Below are positions 51,549 through 61,357 of a DNA stretch of 64,000 nucleotides, in pieces. The stretch is from an uncultured Hungatella sp. Lineage in GTDB: Bacteria > Bacillota > Clostridia > Lachnospirales > Lachnospiraceae. The stretch is taken from assembly GCA_910579515.1 (NCBI GenBank), contig CAJTUV010000018.1, forward strand, positions 4,414 to 68,413, given 5' to 3'. The notes under the pieces are model-generated. The model was not told where the DNA came from, ran no database searches, and worked only from the letters and a program-made list of their open reading frames with translations. Within the stretch, counting starts at the first letter, position 1, and every line of letters starts with the position of its first letter. The translations under genes were made by a program, and so were the position numbers.

Positions 51549-54248
51549 TTAGACAGAAAACAGAGAATGTTTGATGCAGTTTTTTAAAATTTTTTCAGAG
51601 AGCAAGATTCCGAGGAGCACAAAAAAGGAGAAAAGGCTTACAGCCGCTCCGAATAAAAGTCCGGGTGTCTCATAAGATAATTGTACGTGATGGTCCCCGG
51701 CTTCTAAAAAGACGCCTAAATAAAGGTCGTTGCATTTCCATACCGGAACAGAAACTCCGTCTACTTTGGCTGTCCAGCCTTTGCTGTAGGGAATGCTGAC
51801 GCACAAAATCCGGTTGCCAGAAACGTGAATCCGGCCTGTGAGCTGATTGTGAATCAGGTCTGCCTCCATGGATTCCTGCTTTCTCTCCAGGGCCTGACGG
51901 GAAAAGTTTTCCATGGGAAGCGTATACATCTCTAAATCTTTCAAAATAAATTCTCCGGCAAAAGGAAAGGAGAGTTTGGCAATTTGAGGTTTTGACGGCT
52001 GTCCATTGTCTGTAACAGACACCAGGAAATTTTTAAGTTTTCCGTTCCAACTGCTTAAACTGGAGGTACAGTAAATTTTTTTAAGCTCTGTTCCCTCCAA
52101 CCCTGCGTAGAAATGGAGCAGTTCCGCCCCTGACGGCTCAATGTCATAGCCGCAGATGCGCAGGTACGTTTCCGAATTTGGCCTGCTTTCAAACTGCAAA
52201 GAGATTTCACCGCCGCCTTCTTCCACTAACAGCTTTCCCTCTTCTCTGTTCCACCAAACCCCTTGCGTAGAGACAAGCGTATAGGGAAGAGGCTCCTGTA
52301 CAAACGAGAGGTCCGTATTATTGCAGATTCCGTTTTCAAGACACCATGCCTCCTCTTTTTCAGAAAGAAGAGCCGCCTGCATAAGAGCCTGCTGCTTTTC
52401 AATAGCTGAAAGACGGTTCCACGCTTCCTCAGTAATGAGTGAATCATACGTATAGCCGATAGGCATTGCATAGGGGGTTTCGTATAAAGTTCCCAGACCT
52501 TCTGCGGTTTCCACTAAAGAGTACCCATAAGGAACCGCCAAAACGCTGTCTTGTGCTTTGGCAAAATAGCGGACGCAGCCCAGACTCATGAGCATGGCCC
52601 GGTCTCCCAGTCCATTATACCAGCTGGAAAATTTCAAATCAGGGTTTTCCATGTCAAGAGCATAGTCGTGCATTTCCCTTTTCGTTAAGCTAAAGTAGGA
52701 ATTGGTTCCATTTCGGCCAGTCACCATTCCCCAGTTTGTTACCTGTGTCGTATCGCCTTCGACCCGAAAAAAGGAGCCCGGTGTTTCCAAAGGCTGCATC
52801 TGAACTTCCGATAAGTCCGACATTTGAGAAAGGGCAGAGCCTGTCTCCTGAAAGGAACTGCTGTAGTGATACCCTGATTGGGAATAAAGCGTATTGGCAG
52901 ACAGAATAATTGAGGAAAGAACACACAAAGCGACGACTAAGGCTTTCCCTTTTTTGAGGAAGAAGAGGGCCAATGCCTGTATGACAAAAATAAGAGCAAA
53001 ACCGGCTGCCCGCTTGGGACTGCCGCCATTTTTTACAAATAAAAAAGCAAGGATGAAAAAAAGACCGCTGTAAATCAAAAACGGTTTCCAACGGATACAC
53101 TCTGCATGTTCTATTCCGAAAACAAGCAAAAGAGCCATTACAAATCCATATCCGAATATCCAACGGTGGCTGACATAACTAAATCCATTCATAGCCAGGC
53201 CGCCTAAGGGAATCCACAATACCAAAGACAGGATTCCAAACCAGACAAGAAGCCATACCATTTGCCTGTTCTTTTTCCCGAAGGCGAAAAGCCCTAAAAA
53301 GGCTGCAGAAGGATACACCAGGACACACCAGAAATTTGCAGAATAGACGGGAAAAACGTATCCAATCAATAATTCTTTATAAAAATCCAGAGGATATGCA
53401 AACCAGGTATTAGCAAACGGCGTCACACCTCCCGTCCTTGCGCTGCCTGAAAAGGCGAACACAATGGGAACGAGAATAACACAGCCCAACCCGATTCCAA
53501 GAAGATACCAAAAACATCCTTTTAAAAATAGACGGAAAAAAGACTTCCAACGCTTGCCATAAAGAAACCTGAACCTTATGACTGCGTAGGAGAACGTAAG
53601 AATCGACAGCATATAGAAGAAATAAAAATTACTCCATGCAGAAAGTCCGGTCACAACGGCCAAAAGAACGCCCTTTTTTCCCTTCAGCACCTGTTCTACT
53701 CCCAGACATAAAAGGGGAAAATACATCCACGGATTCATAAAATAGGGATGGCGCACACCTGCATAAAGGGCGAAACCGGAAAAAGCATAGGCAAATGCCC
53801 CAGAAAGGGAGGAAACCCATTGTTTTTTCATTCCCAGGCAGTACACGCCAAAAAACAACCCGGAAAGGTAATACCGAAGGAACACAAGGAGATTATAACA
53901 GACTTCCATCTGCTCTTTTGAAAAAAGAAGGGAAATCCACTCCAGCGGATCGCCGAAGCCATAATAATTTAAGGTAGTGAGAATGTCAAAGCCCATTCCC
54001 AAAGAAGTGTCGACCATAGGAAGAGAAGGATTCCCGGAACATAAATTGAACAGAAAATCCCGCCAGTACTGGGAAAAATAAACCATAGAACCATATGTCT
54101 GGTAAAGGCCGTCATATCCCCAGATCATGCTTTTATGATCGAAATAAAAAGGCCGCCAGATGATTACAGAAATAAAAAGAAACAAAAAGGTATAAACCAA
54201 AAACCACGAGCGAAACGAAAAGCTGGATTGTGTATTGTCATGTGTCAT
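51549..54248 (-). CDS. YfhO-family polytopic membrane protein
   Basis: About 899 residues with a dozen or so membrane segments in the first 450 residues and another near the C-terminus, with a large extracytoplasmic region between. It matches YfhO-type proteins, implicated in glycosylation of lipoteichoic acid or other cell-wall polymers. I prefer ATG 54248; an ATG at 54263 is adjacent to the only AAGG site and too close. It is transcribed toward the sigma factor from a promoter at 54287-54315. Confidence 0.82.
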   Translation of the reverse strand: MTHDNTQSSFSFRSWFLVYTFLFLFISVIIWRPFYFDHKSMIWGYDGLYQTYGSMVYFSQYWRDFLFNLCSGNPSLPMVDTSLGMGFDILTTLNYYGFGDPLEWISLLFSKEQMEVCYNLLVFLRYYLSGLFFGVYCLGMKKQWVSSLSGAFAYAFSGFALYAGVRHPYFMNPWMYFPLLCLGVEQVLKGKKGVLLAVVTGLSAWSNFYFFYMLSILTFSYAVIRFRFLYGKRWKSFFRLFLKGCFWYLLGIGLGCVILVPIVFAFSGSARTGGVTPFANTWFAYPLDFYKELLIGYVFPVYSANFWCVLVYPSAAFLGLFAFGKKNRQMVWLLVWFGILSLVLWIPLGGLAMNGFSYVSHRWIFGYGFVMALLLVFGIEHAECIRWKPFLIYSGLFFILAFLFVKNGGSPKRAAGFALIFVIQALALFFLKKGKALVVALCVLSSIILSANTLYSQSGYHYSSSFQETGSALSQMSDLSEVQMQPLETPGSFFRVEGDTTQVTNWGMVTGRNGTNSYFSLTKREMHDYALDMENPDLKFSSWYNGLGDRAMLMSLGCVRYFAKAQDSVLAVPYGYSLVETAEGLGTLYETPYAMPIGYTYDSLITEEAWNRLSAIEKQQALMQAALLSEKEEAWCLENGICNNTDLSFVQEPLPYTLVSTQGVWWNREEGKLLVEEGGGEISLQFESRPNSETYLRICGYDIEPSGAELLHFYAGLEGTELKKIYCTSSLSSWNGKLKNFLVSVTDNGQPSKPQIAKLSFPFAGEFILKDLEMYTLPMENFSRQALERKQESMEADLIHNQLTGRIHVSGNRILCVSIPYSKGWTAKVDGVSVPVWKCNDLYLGVFLEAGDHHVQLSYETPGLLFGAAVSLFSFFVLLGILLSEKILKNCIKHSLFSV

Positions 54249-54286
54249 TGAAAAGAAAACCATCCTTTACTGTAACGTAGAATTTT

Positions 54287-54315
54287 AGTTTACTACATTT
54301 TCTTTCCCTTTGCAA
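54287..54315 (-). promoter_or_regulatory. Candidate promoter of the YfhO-like gene
   Basis: On the minus strand TTGCAA (54315-54310) and TAAACT (54292-54287) are 17 bp apart. Confidence 0.45.
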
Positions 54316-54393
54316 TGGACGGTAAGGGGAATTTATGGTATGCTCGTAATAAGAGCGTCCTTTTTCATCAATCATCACAGAACGGAGATTTTT

Positions 54394-56151
54394 ATGCAGA
54401 CAAAATACACCAAACTTTCCCTCGTATGGGATCTTCTAAAAGGAAGCTTTCCCTTCTTTTTAGCAAGCATATTCTCTACCTTGCTGGTCAACGTGTTTGA
54501 CATGATTTCCCCCCAGATCATACGAACCGCCATTGACCAGGTCATAGGGAAAAAAGACGAGACTCATTTGTGGCTGGCCGGCCTTGCCATCCTGTTTCTG
54601 GCGGTGGGGAGCGCAGGATTTCGTTATTTTTCTATGGTCTTTAACGGAAAAGGGGCGGAGCGTTTTTCTAAAACCATGCGGTGCCGCCTGTTTTCCCATA
54701 TTCAAAGACTGCCTTTTTCCTGGCATATGCAGAATCAGACAGGGGACATCATTCAGCGCTGTACATCGGATGTGGATACCATCAAAAATTTTGTGTCTGA
54801 ACAGCTGACGGCGGTGTTTAAAATCGTCATGATGATAGTATTGTCGCTGTTTTTTATGTTTTCCATGAATGTTCAATTAACATTGGTGGCTCTTGTATTT
54901 ATTCCTGTGATTATTGCTTACTCCTGGGGATTCCATGCAAAAATACAGGAGCGTTTTACCAGATGTGATGAAAATGAAGGCGTTCTTTCCACCATCGCCC
55001 AGGAAAATTTAACAGGAATACGAGTGGTGCGGGCTTTTGGCAGAGAGAATTTTGAGAAGGAGCGTTTTGAAAAACAGAATCAGATTTATACAAACGAATG
55101 GATGAAGCTGTGTACGGTCTTGTCTCTGTTTTGGGGAACCGGAGATTTGGTTTCCGGCCTTCAGATTATGCTGGTGGTGGTTTTAGGGTCTTATTTTTGT
55201 GTTCAGAAAGAGATGACTGCAGGGGAGTTTATTGCAATCGTCTCCTATAATACCATGCTGGTGTGGCCCGTCCGCTCTCTGGGCAGAACTATTTCAGAGA
55301 TGAGCAAGGCAGGCGTTTCTGTGGAACGTATCCGCTATATCATAAATTCTCAGGCGGAGAAAGACAAGAAGGGGGCAGGGAAGCCGGACATGAACGGGGA
55401 TATTGAATTTAGCCATGTTTCCTTCGGATATGGAAAGGGTCAGGTGCTTTCTGACGTCAGCTTTCAGATTCCGAAAGGGAGCACCTTTGGGATTCTTGGA
55501 AGTACCGGTTCCGGTAAATCCACGTTGATGCATCTGCTAAACCGTCTCTATGAGCTGCCAGAAGGAAACGGCGCCATTACCATTGGCGGCGTGGATGTTG
55601 CAGACATAGAGACAGAATGGCTGCGGAGTCATATCGGAATGGTGCTTCAGGAGCCGTTTCTATTTTCCAGAAGCATTTCTGAAAATATCGGGATTGGAAA
55701 GGAAGAGATTTCCATAAAAGAGGTTCGCCAGTCAGCAGAAACTGCCTGTGTAGACGAGGCGATTATGAATTTTTCTAAGGGATATGATACTTTGGTGGGA
55801 GAGCGTGGAGTCACCCTGTCTGGCGGCCAGAAACAGAGAACGGCCATTGCGCGTATGCTCATGGGCAATACCCCCATTATGGTATTTGACGATTCTCTCT
55901 CTGCAGTGGATGCGGAGACAGATTTTAAGATTCGCAAGGCTTTAAAAAGCAGAATGTCAAAGGCGACAGTGATTCTCATTGCCCATCGTGTTTCCACACT
56001 GATGGAGGCGGACCGTATTTTAGTGTTGGACAAGGGAAAGGTGGCGGAATTGGGTTCTCACGAGGAGCTGATGAGGAAACATGGAATTTATCGAAGGATT
56101 TACGATTTGCAGATGAACATGGCAGAGGAGGTGGGAGAACATGGAGCGTGA
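54394..56151 (+). CDS. ABC exporter subunit A (degenerate catalytic site)
   Basis: A 585-residue half-transporter: six membrane helices (first about 300 residues) and a nucleotide-binding domain with Walker A GSTGSGKST and signature LSGGQ. The residue after Walker B is Asp, not Glu (IMVFDDSLSAVD), a degenerate catalytic site typical of one half of heterodimeric exporters. ATG 54394 is 8 bases after CGGAGA. Its last 11 bp overlap the partner gene. Substrate (drug, peptide or lipid) is unknown. Confidence 0.9.
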   Translation: MQTKYTKLSLVWDLLKGSFPFFLASIFSTLLVNVFDMISPQIIRTAIDQVIGKKDETHLWLAGLAILFLAVGSAGFRYFSMVFNGKGAERFSKTMRCRLFSHIQRLPFSWHMQNQTGDIIQRCTSDVDTIKNFVSEQLTAVFKIVMMIVLSLFFMFSMNVQLTLVALVFIPVIIAYSWGFHAKIQERFTRCDENEGVLSTIAQENLTGIRVVRAFGRENFEKERFEKQNQIYTNEWMKLCTVLSLFWGTGDLVSGLQIMLVVVLGSYFCVQKEMTAGEFIAIVSYNTMLVWPVRSLGRTISEMSKAGVSVERIRYIINSQAEKDKKGAGKPDMNGDIEFSHVSFGYGKGQVLSDVSFQIPKGSTFGILGSTGSGKSTLMHLLNRLYELPEGNGAITIGGVDVADIETEWLRSHIGMVLQEPFLFSRSISENIGIGKEEISIKEVRQSAETACVDEAIMNFSKGYDTLVGERGVTLSGGQKQRTAIARMLMGNTPIMVFDDSLSAVDAETDFKIRKALKSRMSKATVILIAHRVSTLMEADRILVLDKGKVAELGSHEELMRKHGIYRRIYDLQMNMAEEVGEHGA

Positions 56152-57970
56152 GCAGGAGGAGAAAATGGTTTCTCTGCCATATTTTGGGATGAATAAGCTC
56201 TGGCCCTTTTTAAAGCCCTATGGCTTTACGATTTTTTCTATGGTGTTTCTGGGATTTTTAGGCGGACTGGCAGATATCATAATGCCTCTGTTTCAGGAGT
56301 ATGCCATCGACCATTTTATTGCAAAGCAGACTCTGTCTTCAATAGAACGGTTTACTGCGGCATACGTGGCGGTTTTACTCTTTCAGGTTGTGGCAAATGG
56401 AATCTCTGCTTATCAGGCGTGCGAGATTGAAATGTATGTAGGGCGAGACATGAAGAGGGAAAGCTTTAATCATCTGCAGACCCTTGCCTTTTCCTATTTT
56501 AACCAAAACAGCGTGGGATATATCCATGCCAGGGTCATGAGCGATACGAACCGAATCGCGTCTTTAGTGTCCTGGAGCCTGATAAACGGGGTGTGGTACA
56601 TTTCCTATATCATCGGAGCCATCGTTGTGATGCTGTCTGTGAATGTCAGGCTGGCCTGCTGGGTTTTGACGATTGTGCCTGTGCTTGCTGTGGTGTCCAT
56701 GTTTTTTCAGAAAAAGCTAATAGAGATTAACCGGAAGATCAGGGAGACCAATTCTCATATCACGTCAAATTTTAATGAGGGAATCACTGGGGCAAAAACT
56801 ACCAAGACGCTGGTGATTGAAGAGAAAATGGAAAATCATTTTAACCATACTGCCAGGGAGATGGAATTTGTGTCTGTCAGAGGGGCTCATTACCGGGCGT
56901 TGTTTGCCTCTGTGATCTCCTTTGCATCTTTTACGGCCTTGGCTTTGGTTCTCTGGCAGGGGGGCAGAATTACCATTGAAGGGGTCATAGAGCTGGGAAC
57001 TTTATCTGTGTTTATGACTTATGCTTTGGGAATGATGGAGCCGGTCCAGTGGATTGTCCGTTCTATCTCAGACCTGATTACCGTTCAGGTGAATGTAGAG
57101 CGTTTCTCCACGCTGATGGAGACCCAATCCGATGTAAGAGATTCAAAAGAGGTGGAAGCGGTTTACGGAAATTCCTTTGAGCCGAAAACAGAAAACTGGG
57201 AGCCTCTTTATGGAGAGATTACTTTTGACGACGTTTCCTTCAAATATCCAGATGGAGAGGAGTTTGTGCTGGAGCATTTTAACCTCCATGTGCCTCAGGG
57301 AACCAATATAGCCATTGTAGGAGAGACCGGAGCAGGAAAATCAACGTTGGTAAATCTGGTGTGCAGGTTTTTTGAGCCCACCTCCGGCCGAATACTGATT
57401 GACGGCGTGGACGCCAGAAAACGTTCTCAGCTATGGCTTCACAGCAACATTGGGTATGTGCTGCAGACTCCTCACCTGTTTTCGGGAAGCGTTTTGGACA
57501 ATCTTCGGTATGGAAACTTAAATGCAACTATGGAAGAGATTGAGGCGGCGGTGAAAAGCGTTTCCATGGAGGAGATCATCGCCAAGATGGATCAGGGATA
57601 TGACAGTGACGTGGGGGAAGGCGGAGATCTGCTTTCTACAGGAGAGAAGCAGCTTCTTTCTTTTGCAAGAGCGATTCTGGCAGAGCCAAGAATCTTTGTG
57701 CTGGATGAGGCTACCTCTTCCATTGATACCGTAACAGAGAAAAAGATCCAGGAGGCTATTGCGCATCTGATGAAGGGAAGGACGTCTTTTGTCATCGCTC
57801 ACCGGCTTTCTACCATACGCCAGGCGGATTTGATTCTGGTGATTCGAGATGGAAAGATTGTGGAGAGAGGGGTTCACAAAGAATTGATTGCTAAAAGGGG
57901 AGAGTATTATCATCTCTATACAAAGCAGTATCAGGAGGAGGCCTTGAGACAGGCGGTGGAGTGTGATTAA
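56141..57970 (+). CDS. ABC exporter subunit B (intact catalytic site)
   Basis: A 609-residue partner half-transporter with Walker A GETGAGKST, an unusual signature LSTGEKQ, and Walker B IFVLDEATSSIDT with the catalytic Glu present. With subunit A it forms a LmrCD/BmrCD-type heterodimer with one active ATP site. The terminal 4 bp overlap the convergent Rrf2 gene. Confidence 0.9.
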   Translation: MEREQEEKMVSLPYFGMNKLWPFLKPYGFTIFSMVFLGFLGGLADIIMPLFQEYAIDHFIAKQTLSSIERFTAAYVAVLLFQVVANGISAYQACEIEMYVGRDMKRESFNHLQTLAFSYFNQNSVGYIHARVMSDTNRIASLVSWSLINGVWYISYIIGAIVVMLSVNVRLACWVLTIVPVLAVVSMFFQKKLIEINRKIRETNSHITSNFNEGITGAKTTKTLVIEEKMENHFNHTAREMEFVSVRGAHYRALFASVISFASFTALALVLWQGGRITIEGVIELGTLSVFMTYALGMMEPVQWIVRSISDLITVQVNVERFSTLMETQSDVRDSKEVEAVYGNSFEPKTENWEPLYGEITFDDVSFKYPDGEEFVLEHFNLHVPQGTNIAIVGETGAGKSTLVNLVCRFFEPTSGRILIDGVDARKRSQLWLHSNIGYVLQTPHLFSGSVLDNLRYGNLNATMEEIEAAVKSVSMEEIIAKMDQGYDSDVGEGGDLLSTGEKQLLSFARAILAEPRIFVLDEATSSIDTVTEKKIQEAIAHLMKGRTSFVIAHRLSTIRQADLILVIRDGKIVERGVHKELIAKRGEYYHLYTKQYQEEALRQAVECD

Positions 57971-58395
57971 AGAGGGGATGGGGATTCCTTTTCTGGTTCC
58001 ATAAGGTCTGCCAGAGTCGTGTGCTCTAAATAGTCATGGATCACTTGATTCAGTCCCTGCCACATAGAAAGGGTCCGGCATTCTGAGCTTCTGGGGCAGT
58101 CCTTCTCTTCGGATTCCAGGCAGGCCACAGGAGCCAGAGAATTTTCAGTCAGCCTTAAAATACTGGCTATGGTGTATTCCTCAGGCGCCTTTGTCAGGCG
58201 GTAGCCGCCGCCTTTTCCTCTGAGACCAGAAAGAAATTTGTGTTTAACAAGAATTTTTAAGATTCCCTCCAGGTATTTTTCGGATATATTCTGGCGGGCT
58301 GCAGTTTCCCTTAAGGGGACATAGCCGTCTGTCTGGTGCTCTGCAAGATCAATCATGATGCGGAGGGCATACCTCCCTTTTGTGGAAACCAACAT
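57967..58395 (-). CDS. Rrf2-family regulator with three cysteines (IscR-like)
   Basis: A 142-residue winged-helix protein beginning MLVSTKGRYALRIMIDLAEH. Cys92, Cys100 and Cys106 (in ACLESEEKDC and SSEC) are spaced nearly as in IscR, so a Fe-S cluster or redox sensing is plausible. The helix-turn-helix includes NISEKYLEGILKILVKHKFL. No suf/isc genes are nearby; CymR-like roles in cysteine metabolism are also possible. Confidence 0.88.
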   Translation of the reverse strand: MLVSTKGRYALRIMIDLAEHQTDGYVPLRETAARQNISEKYLEGILKILVKHKFLSGLRGKGGGYRLTKAPEEYTIASILRLTENSLAPVACLESEEKDCPRSSECRTLSMWQGLNQVIHDYLEHTTLADLMEPEKESPSPL

Positions 58396-58470
58396 GGATG
58401 TTTTCCCCCTGAAATAGAATAAACCTATTATACAACAGGAAAGGTGGGTTTACAACTGTTAAATACTACC

Positions 58471-58499
58471 TTGAAAAACAGACATGCCTATGGTATAAT
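58471..58499 (+). promoter_or_regulatory. Sigma-A promoter of the BMP-type importer operon
   Basis: TTGAAA (58471-58476), 17-bp spacer, TATAAT (58494-58499); transcription starts about 35 bp before the gene. A short CTGGTTTTCCAG hairpin lies in the leader. Confidence 0.78.
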
Positions 58500-58540
58500 A
58501 ACCTCGACTGGTTTTCCAGGAAAAAGGAGGAAAAAACAAT

Positions 58541-59719
58541 ATGAGAAGAAAGATGTTGGCATTAATGTTAGCTGTAGCTACGACCTTCAGCCTGACAGCA
58601 TGCGGCGGCGGAAGCTCTGCCACAGAGACTACCAAAGCGACGGCTCAGGAGACGAAAGCTGCTGAGACTACAGCGGCAGCAGCGACGGAGGCTCCAAAGA
58701 CAGCCAGCGATTCATCTGACGGCGGTTATGAGCTGGCTTTGGTTACAGACCTTGGAACCATTGACGACAAGTCCTTCAATCAGGGCGCGTGGGAAGGCTT
58801 AACCAGATATGCAGAGGAAAACAGCATTTCCTATAAGTATTATCAGCCACAGGAGGGGACCACAGATTCTTACCTTGAGACCATTGGTCTGGCTGTGGAA
58901 GGCGGAGCAAAACTGATTGTATGTCCGGGATTTTTGTTTGAGGAGCCAGTATTCTTAGCTCAGGACGAGTATCCAGACGTTACTTTTATTTTGCTGGACG
59001 GCGAGCCTCACAGCGGAGATTATTCCGAATACAGAACTAACGACAATGTTATGCCGATTCTGTTCCAGGAAGACGAGGCAGGATTCCTGGCTGGATATGC
59101 AGCTGTAAAGGAAGGCTACACCAAGTTAGGTTTCATGGGCGGTATGGCAGTTCCAGCGGTTATTCGTTTTGGTTATGGCTTCATTGAAGGCGCTGACGTG
59201 GCGGCAGCTGAGTTAGGAGTTGACGGCGTTGAGGTTGTGTATACATACACAGGCGCATTTGCGGCTACTCCAGAAGCACAGTCTATGGCTGCTTCTTGGT
59301 ATCAGAACGGAACCGAGGTTGTGTTCGCCTGCGGCGGTGCGGTAGGAAACTCCGTTATGGCGGCTGCTCAGGAGAAAGGCGCAAAGGTTATCGGCGTTGA
59401 CGTAGACCAGAGCTTTGAGTCTGAGACGGTTATCACCTCCGCAATGAAGCTGTTGTCCAATTCAGTATATGATGGCATTAAGGCTTTCTATGACGGAAAA
59501 TTCCCAGGCGGAGCTACCAGCGTGTTCACAGTAAAGAATGAAGGCGTAGGTCTTCCAATGGAAACCTCTAAGTTTGAGACCTTCACTCAGGCAGACTATG
59601 ACGCGATTCTAAAGAGACTGGTTGACGGAGAGTTTACATTGGCTCAGCCGTCTGCAGACAACATTGATCCAAATGTAGATTTGACATTGACAAAGACAAA
59701 GGTTAATTACGTAGAATAA
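58541..59719 (+). CDS. BMP-family substrate-binding lipoprotein
   Basis: A 392-residue lipoprotein. The signal peptide ends in LTAC (Cys21), with a Thr/Ala/Glu-rich linker. The mature domain begins with LALVTDLGTIDDKSFNQGAWEGL, the hallmark of BMP/PnrA proteins, which bind purine nucleosides in known cases. GFMGGMAVPAVIRFGYGF and GVDVDQS segments fit. It is the first gene of the importer; ligand most likely a nucleoside. Confidence 0.92.
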   Translation: MRRKMLALMLAVATTFSLTACGGGSSATETTKATAQETKAAETTAAAATEAPKTASDSSDGGYELALVTDLGTIDDKSFNQGAWEGLTRYAEENSISYKYYQPQEGTTDSYLETIGLAVEGGAKLIVCPGFLFEEPVFLAQDEYPDVTFILLDGEPHSGDYSEYRTNDNVMPILFQEDEAGFLAGYAAVKEGYTKLGFMGGMAVPAVIRFGYGFIEGADVAAAELGVDGVEVVYTYTGAFAATPEAQSMAASWYQNGTEVVFACGGAVGNSVMAAAQEKGAKVIGVDVDQSFESETVITSAMKLLSNSVYDGIKAFYDGKFPGGATSVFTVKNEGVGLPMETSKFETFTQADYDAILKRLVDGEFTLAQPSADNIDPNVDLTLTKTKVNYVE

Positions 59720-59730
59720 TGTTTAACCAA

Positions 59731-59762
59731 CAAAGGGGGTGCAAGACTTGCACCCCTTTTTA
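59731..59762 (+). terminator. Terminator/attenuator after the BMP binding protein
   Basis: A GGGGTGCAAG stem faces CTTGCACCCC, followed by TTTTT. Placed between the binding protein and ATPase, it probably allows partial read-through and higher lipoprotein expression. Confidence 0.8.
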
Positions 59763-59812
59763 AGAATCAGAGGATTGACACGTTTTAAGTGCAAAAGACG
59801 AGGGGGAATCTG

Positions 59813-61357
59813 ATGGACTACATCATTGAAATGCTTCATATCACGAAAAAATTTCCTGGAATTATCGCCAATGACGATATTACCATTCAGCTGAAAAAGG
59901 GCGAGATTCATGCTTTGCTGGGAGAGAATGGGGCCGGTAAATCCACGCTGATGAGCGTTTTGTTTGGATTATATCAGCCAGAGGAAGGTATTATTAAAGT
60001 GAAGGGGCAGGAGGTAAAGATTAAAGGACCTCTGGATGCTAACGCTCTGGGAATTGGTATGGTGCATCAGCATTTTAAGCTGGTACACAATTTTACGGTA
60101 TTGCAGAATATTGTTTTGGGTATGGAGACTGTGGAGAAGGGGCTCTTAAAAATGGATGCAGCCCGCCAAAAGGTCATGGAGTTAAGCAAGCGCTATAACA
60201 TGTTTATTGACCCTGATGCGATGATTTCCGACATTACCGTGGGAATGCAGCAAAGGGTGGAAATTCTCAAAATGCTCTACAGGGATAATGAGATTATGAT
60301 TTTCGATGAACCGACAGCGGTTTTAACGCCTCAGGAGATTGACGAGTTAATGCAGATCATGAAGAGCCTGGTGGCAGAGGGAAAATCGATTCTGTTTATC
60401 ACGCACAAATTAAATGAGATTAAAGCGGTTGCAGACCGTTGCAGCGTGCTGCGCCGTGGAAAATATATTGGAACTGTGGACGTGGCCGATACCACAAAGG
60501 ACGAGATGTCGGAGATGATGGTAGGCCGTAAGGTAAATCTGACTGTAGACAAGAGCGAGGCGAAACCAGGAGAGGTGGTTCTGGAGGTAGAGCATGTATC
60601 TATGGATGCAAAGCTGGAGGGGCACACCAAGAAGCTGGTAAATGATGTCAGTTTTCAGGTCCGCAGAGGAGAAATTGTCTGTATTGCGGGAATCGACGGC
60701 AACGGACAGACAGAACTGGTCCAGGCTATCACCGGACTTCGGCATTTAAGCGCAGGTACGGTGCGTATTGCTGGGGAAGATGTGACCAAGAAGTCTATTC
60801 GGTACAAAAATACCCACGGTCTTTCCCATATTCCAGAGGACCGTCACAGACACGGACTGGTGCTGGATTACAATCTTGCGTATAACGCAGTGCTGCAGCA
60901 GTACTTTGATCCAGAGTTTCAGAGTCATGGTTTTTTGAAAAATGATAAGATTTTTGAGTATGCGGACCGGCTGATCAGTAATTTTGACATTCGAAGCGGA
61001 GAGGGCGCGGGCACCATTACCAGAAGCATGTCAGGAGGAAACCAGCAGAAGGTGATTGTTGCAAGAGAGATTTCCAGAGAGCACGATCTGCTTTTGGCCG
61101 TTCAGCCTACCCGTGGTCTGGACGTGGGGGCTATTGAATATATCCATACGGAGCTGATTAAGCAGAGAGATCAGGGTTCTGCCATTTTATTGGTTTCTTT
61201 AGAGCTTGACGAGGTGATGAACCTAAGCGACAGGATTCTGGTGATTTTTGAGGGCCACATTGTGGCAGAACTGGATCCCAAGCAGGTGACAGTACAAGAG
61301 CTTGGCCTTTACATGGCGGGCTCTAAGAAAGAAGGTGAAACAGATGAAAACAAATAA
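59813..61357 (+). CDS. ABC importer ATPase, double NBD (BMP-type, nucleoside)
   Basis: A 514-residue ATPase with two domains. The first has Walker A GENGAGKST and a VGMQQRVEI signature; the second has GIDGNGQTE in place of Walker A, signature MSGGNQQK and QPTRGLDVGA. This arrangement is typical of BMP/ribose-type importers. ATG 59813 follows GAGGGGG by about 9 bases; an upstream in-frame ATG at 59789 has no site. Works with the following permeases. Confidence 0.93.
   Translation: MDYIIEMLHITKKFPGIIANDDITIQLKKGEIHALLGENGAGKSTLMSVLFGLYQPEEGIIKVKGQEVKIKGPLDANALGIGMVHQHFKLVHNFTVLQNIVLGMETVEKGLLKMDAARQKVMELSKRYNMFIDPDAMISDITVGMQQRVEILKMLYRDNEIMIFDEPTAVLTPQEIDELMQIMKSLVAEGKSILFITHKLNEIKAVADRCSVLRRGKYIGTVDVADTTKDEMSEMMVGRKVNLTVDKSEAKPGEVVLEVEHVSMDAKLEGHTKKLVNDVSFQVRRGEIVCIAGIDGNGQTELVQAITGLRHLSAGTVRIAGEDVTKKSIRYKNTHGLSHIPEDRHRHGLVLDYNLAYNAVLQQYFDPEFQSHGFLKNDKIFEYADRLISNFDIRSGEGAGTITRSMSGGNQQKVIVAREISREHDLLLAVQPTRGLDVGAIEYIHTELIKQRDQGSAILLVSLELDEVMNLSDRILVIFEGHIVAELDPKQVTVQELGLYMAGSKKEGETDENK

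Noticed and set aside
54310..54344. Plus-strand promoter for the ABC exporter using TTGCAA and TATGCT
   Set aside because: The spacing is 23 bp, outside the functional range; TTGCAA fits the divergent YfhO promoter instead.
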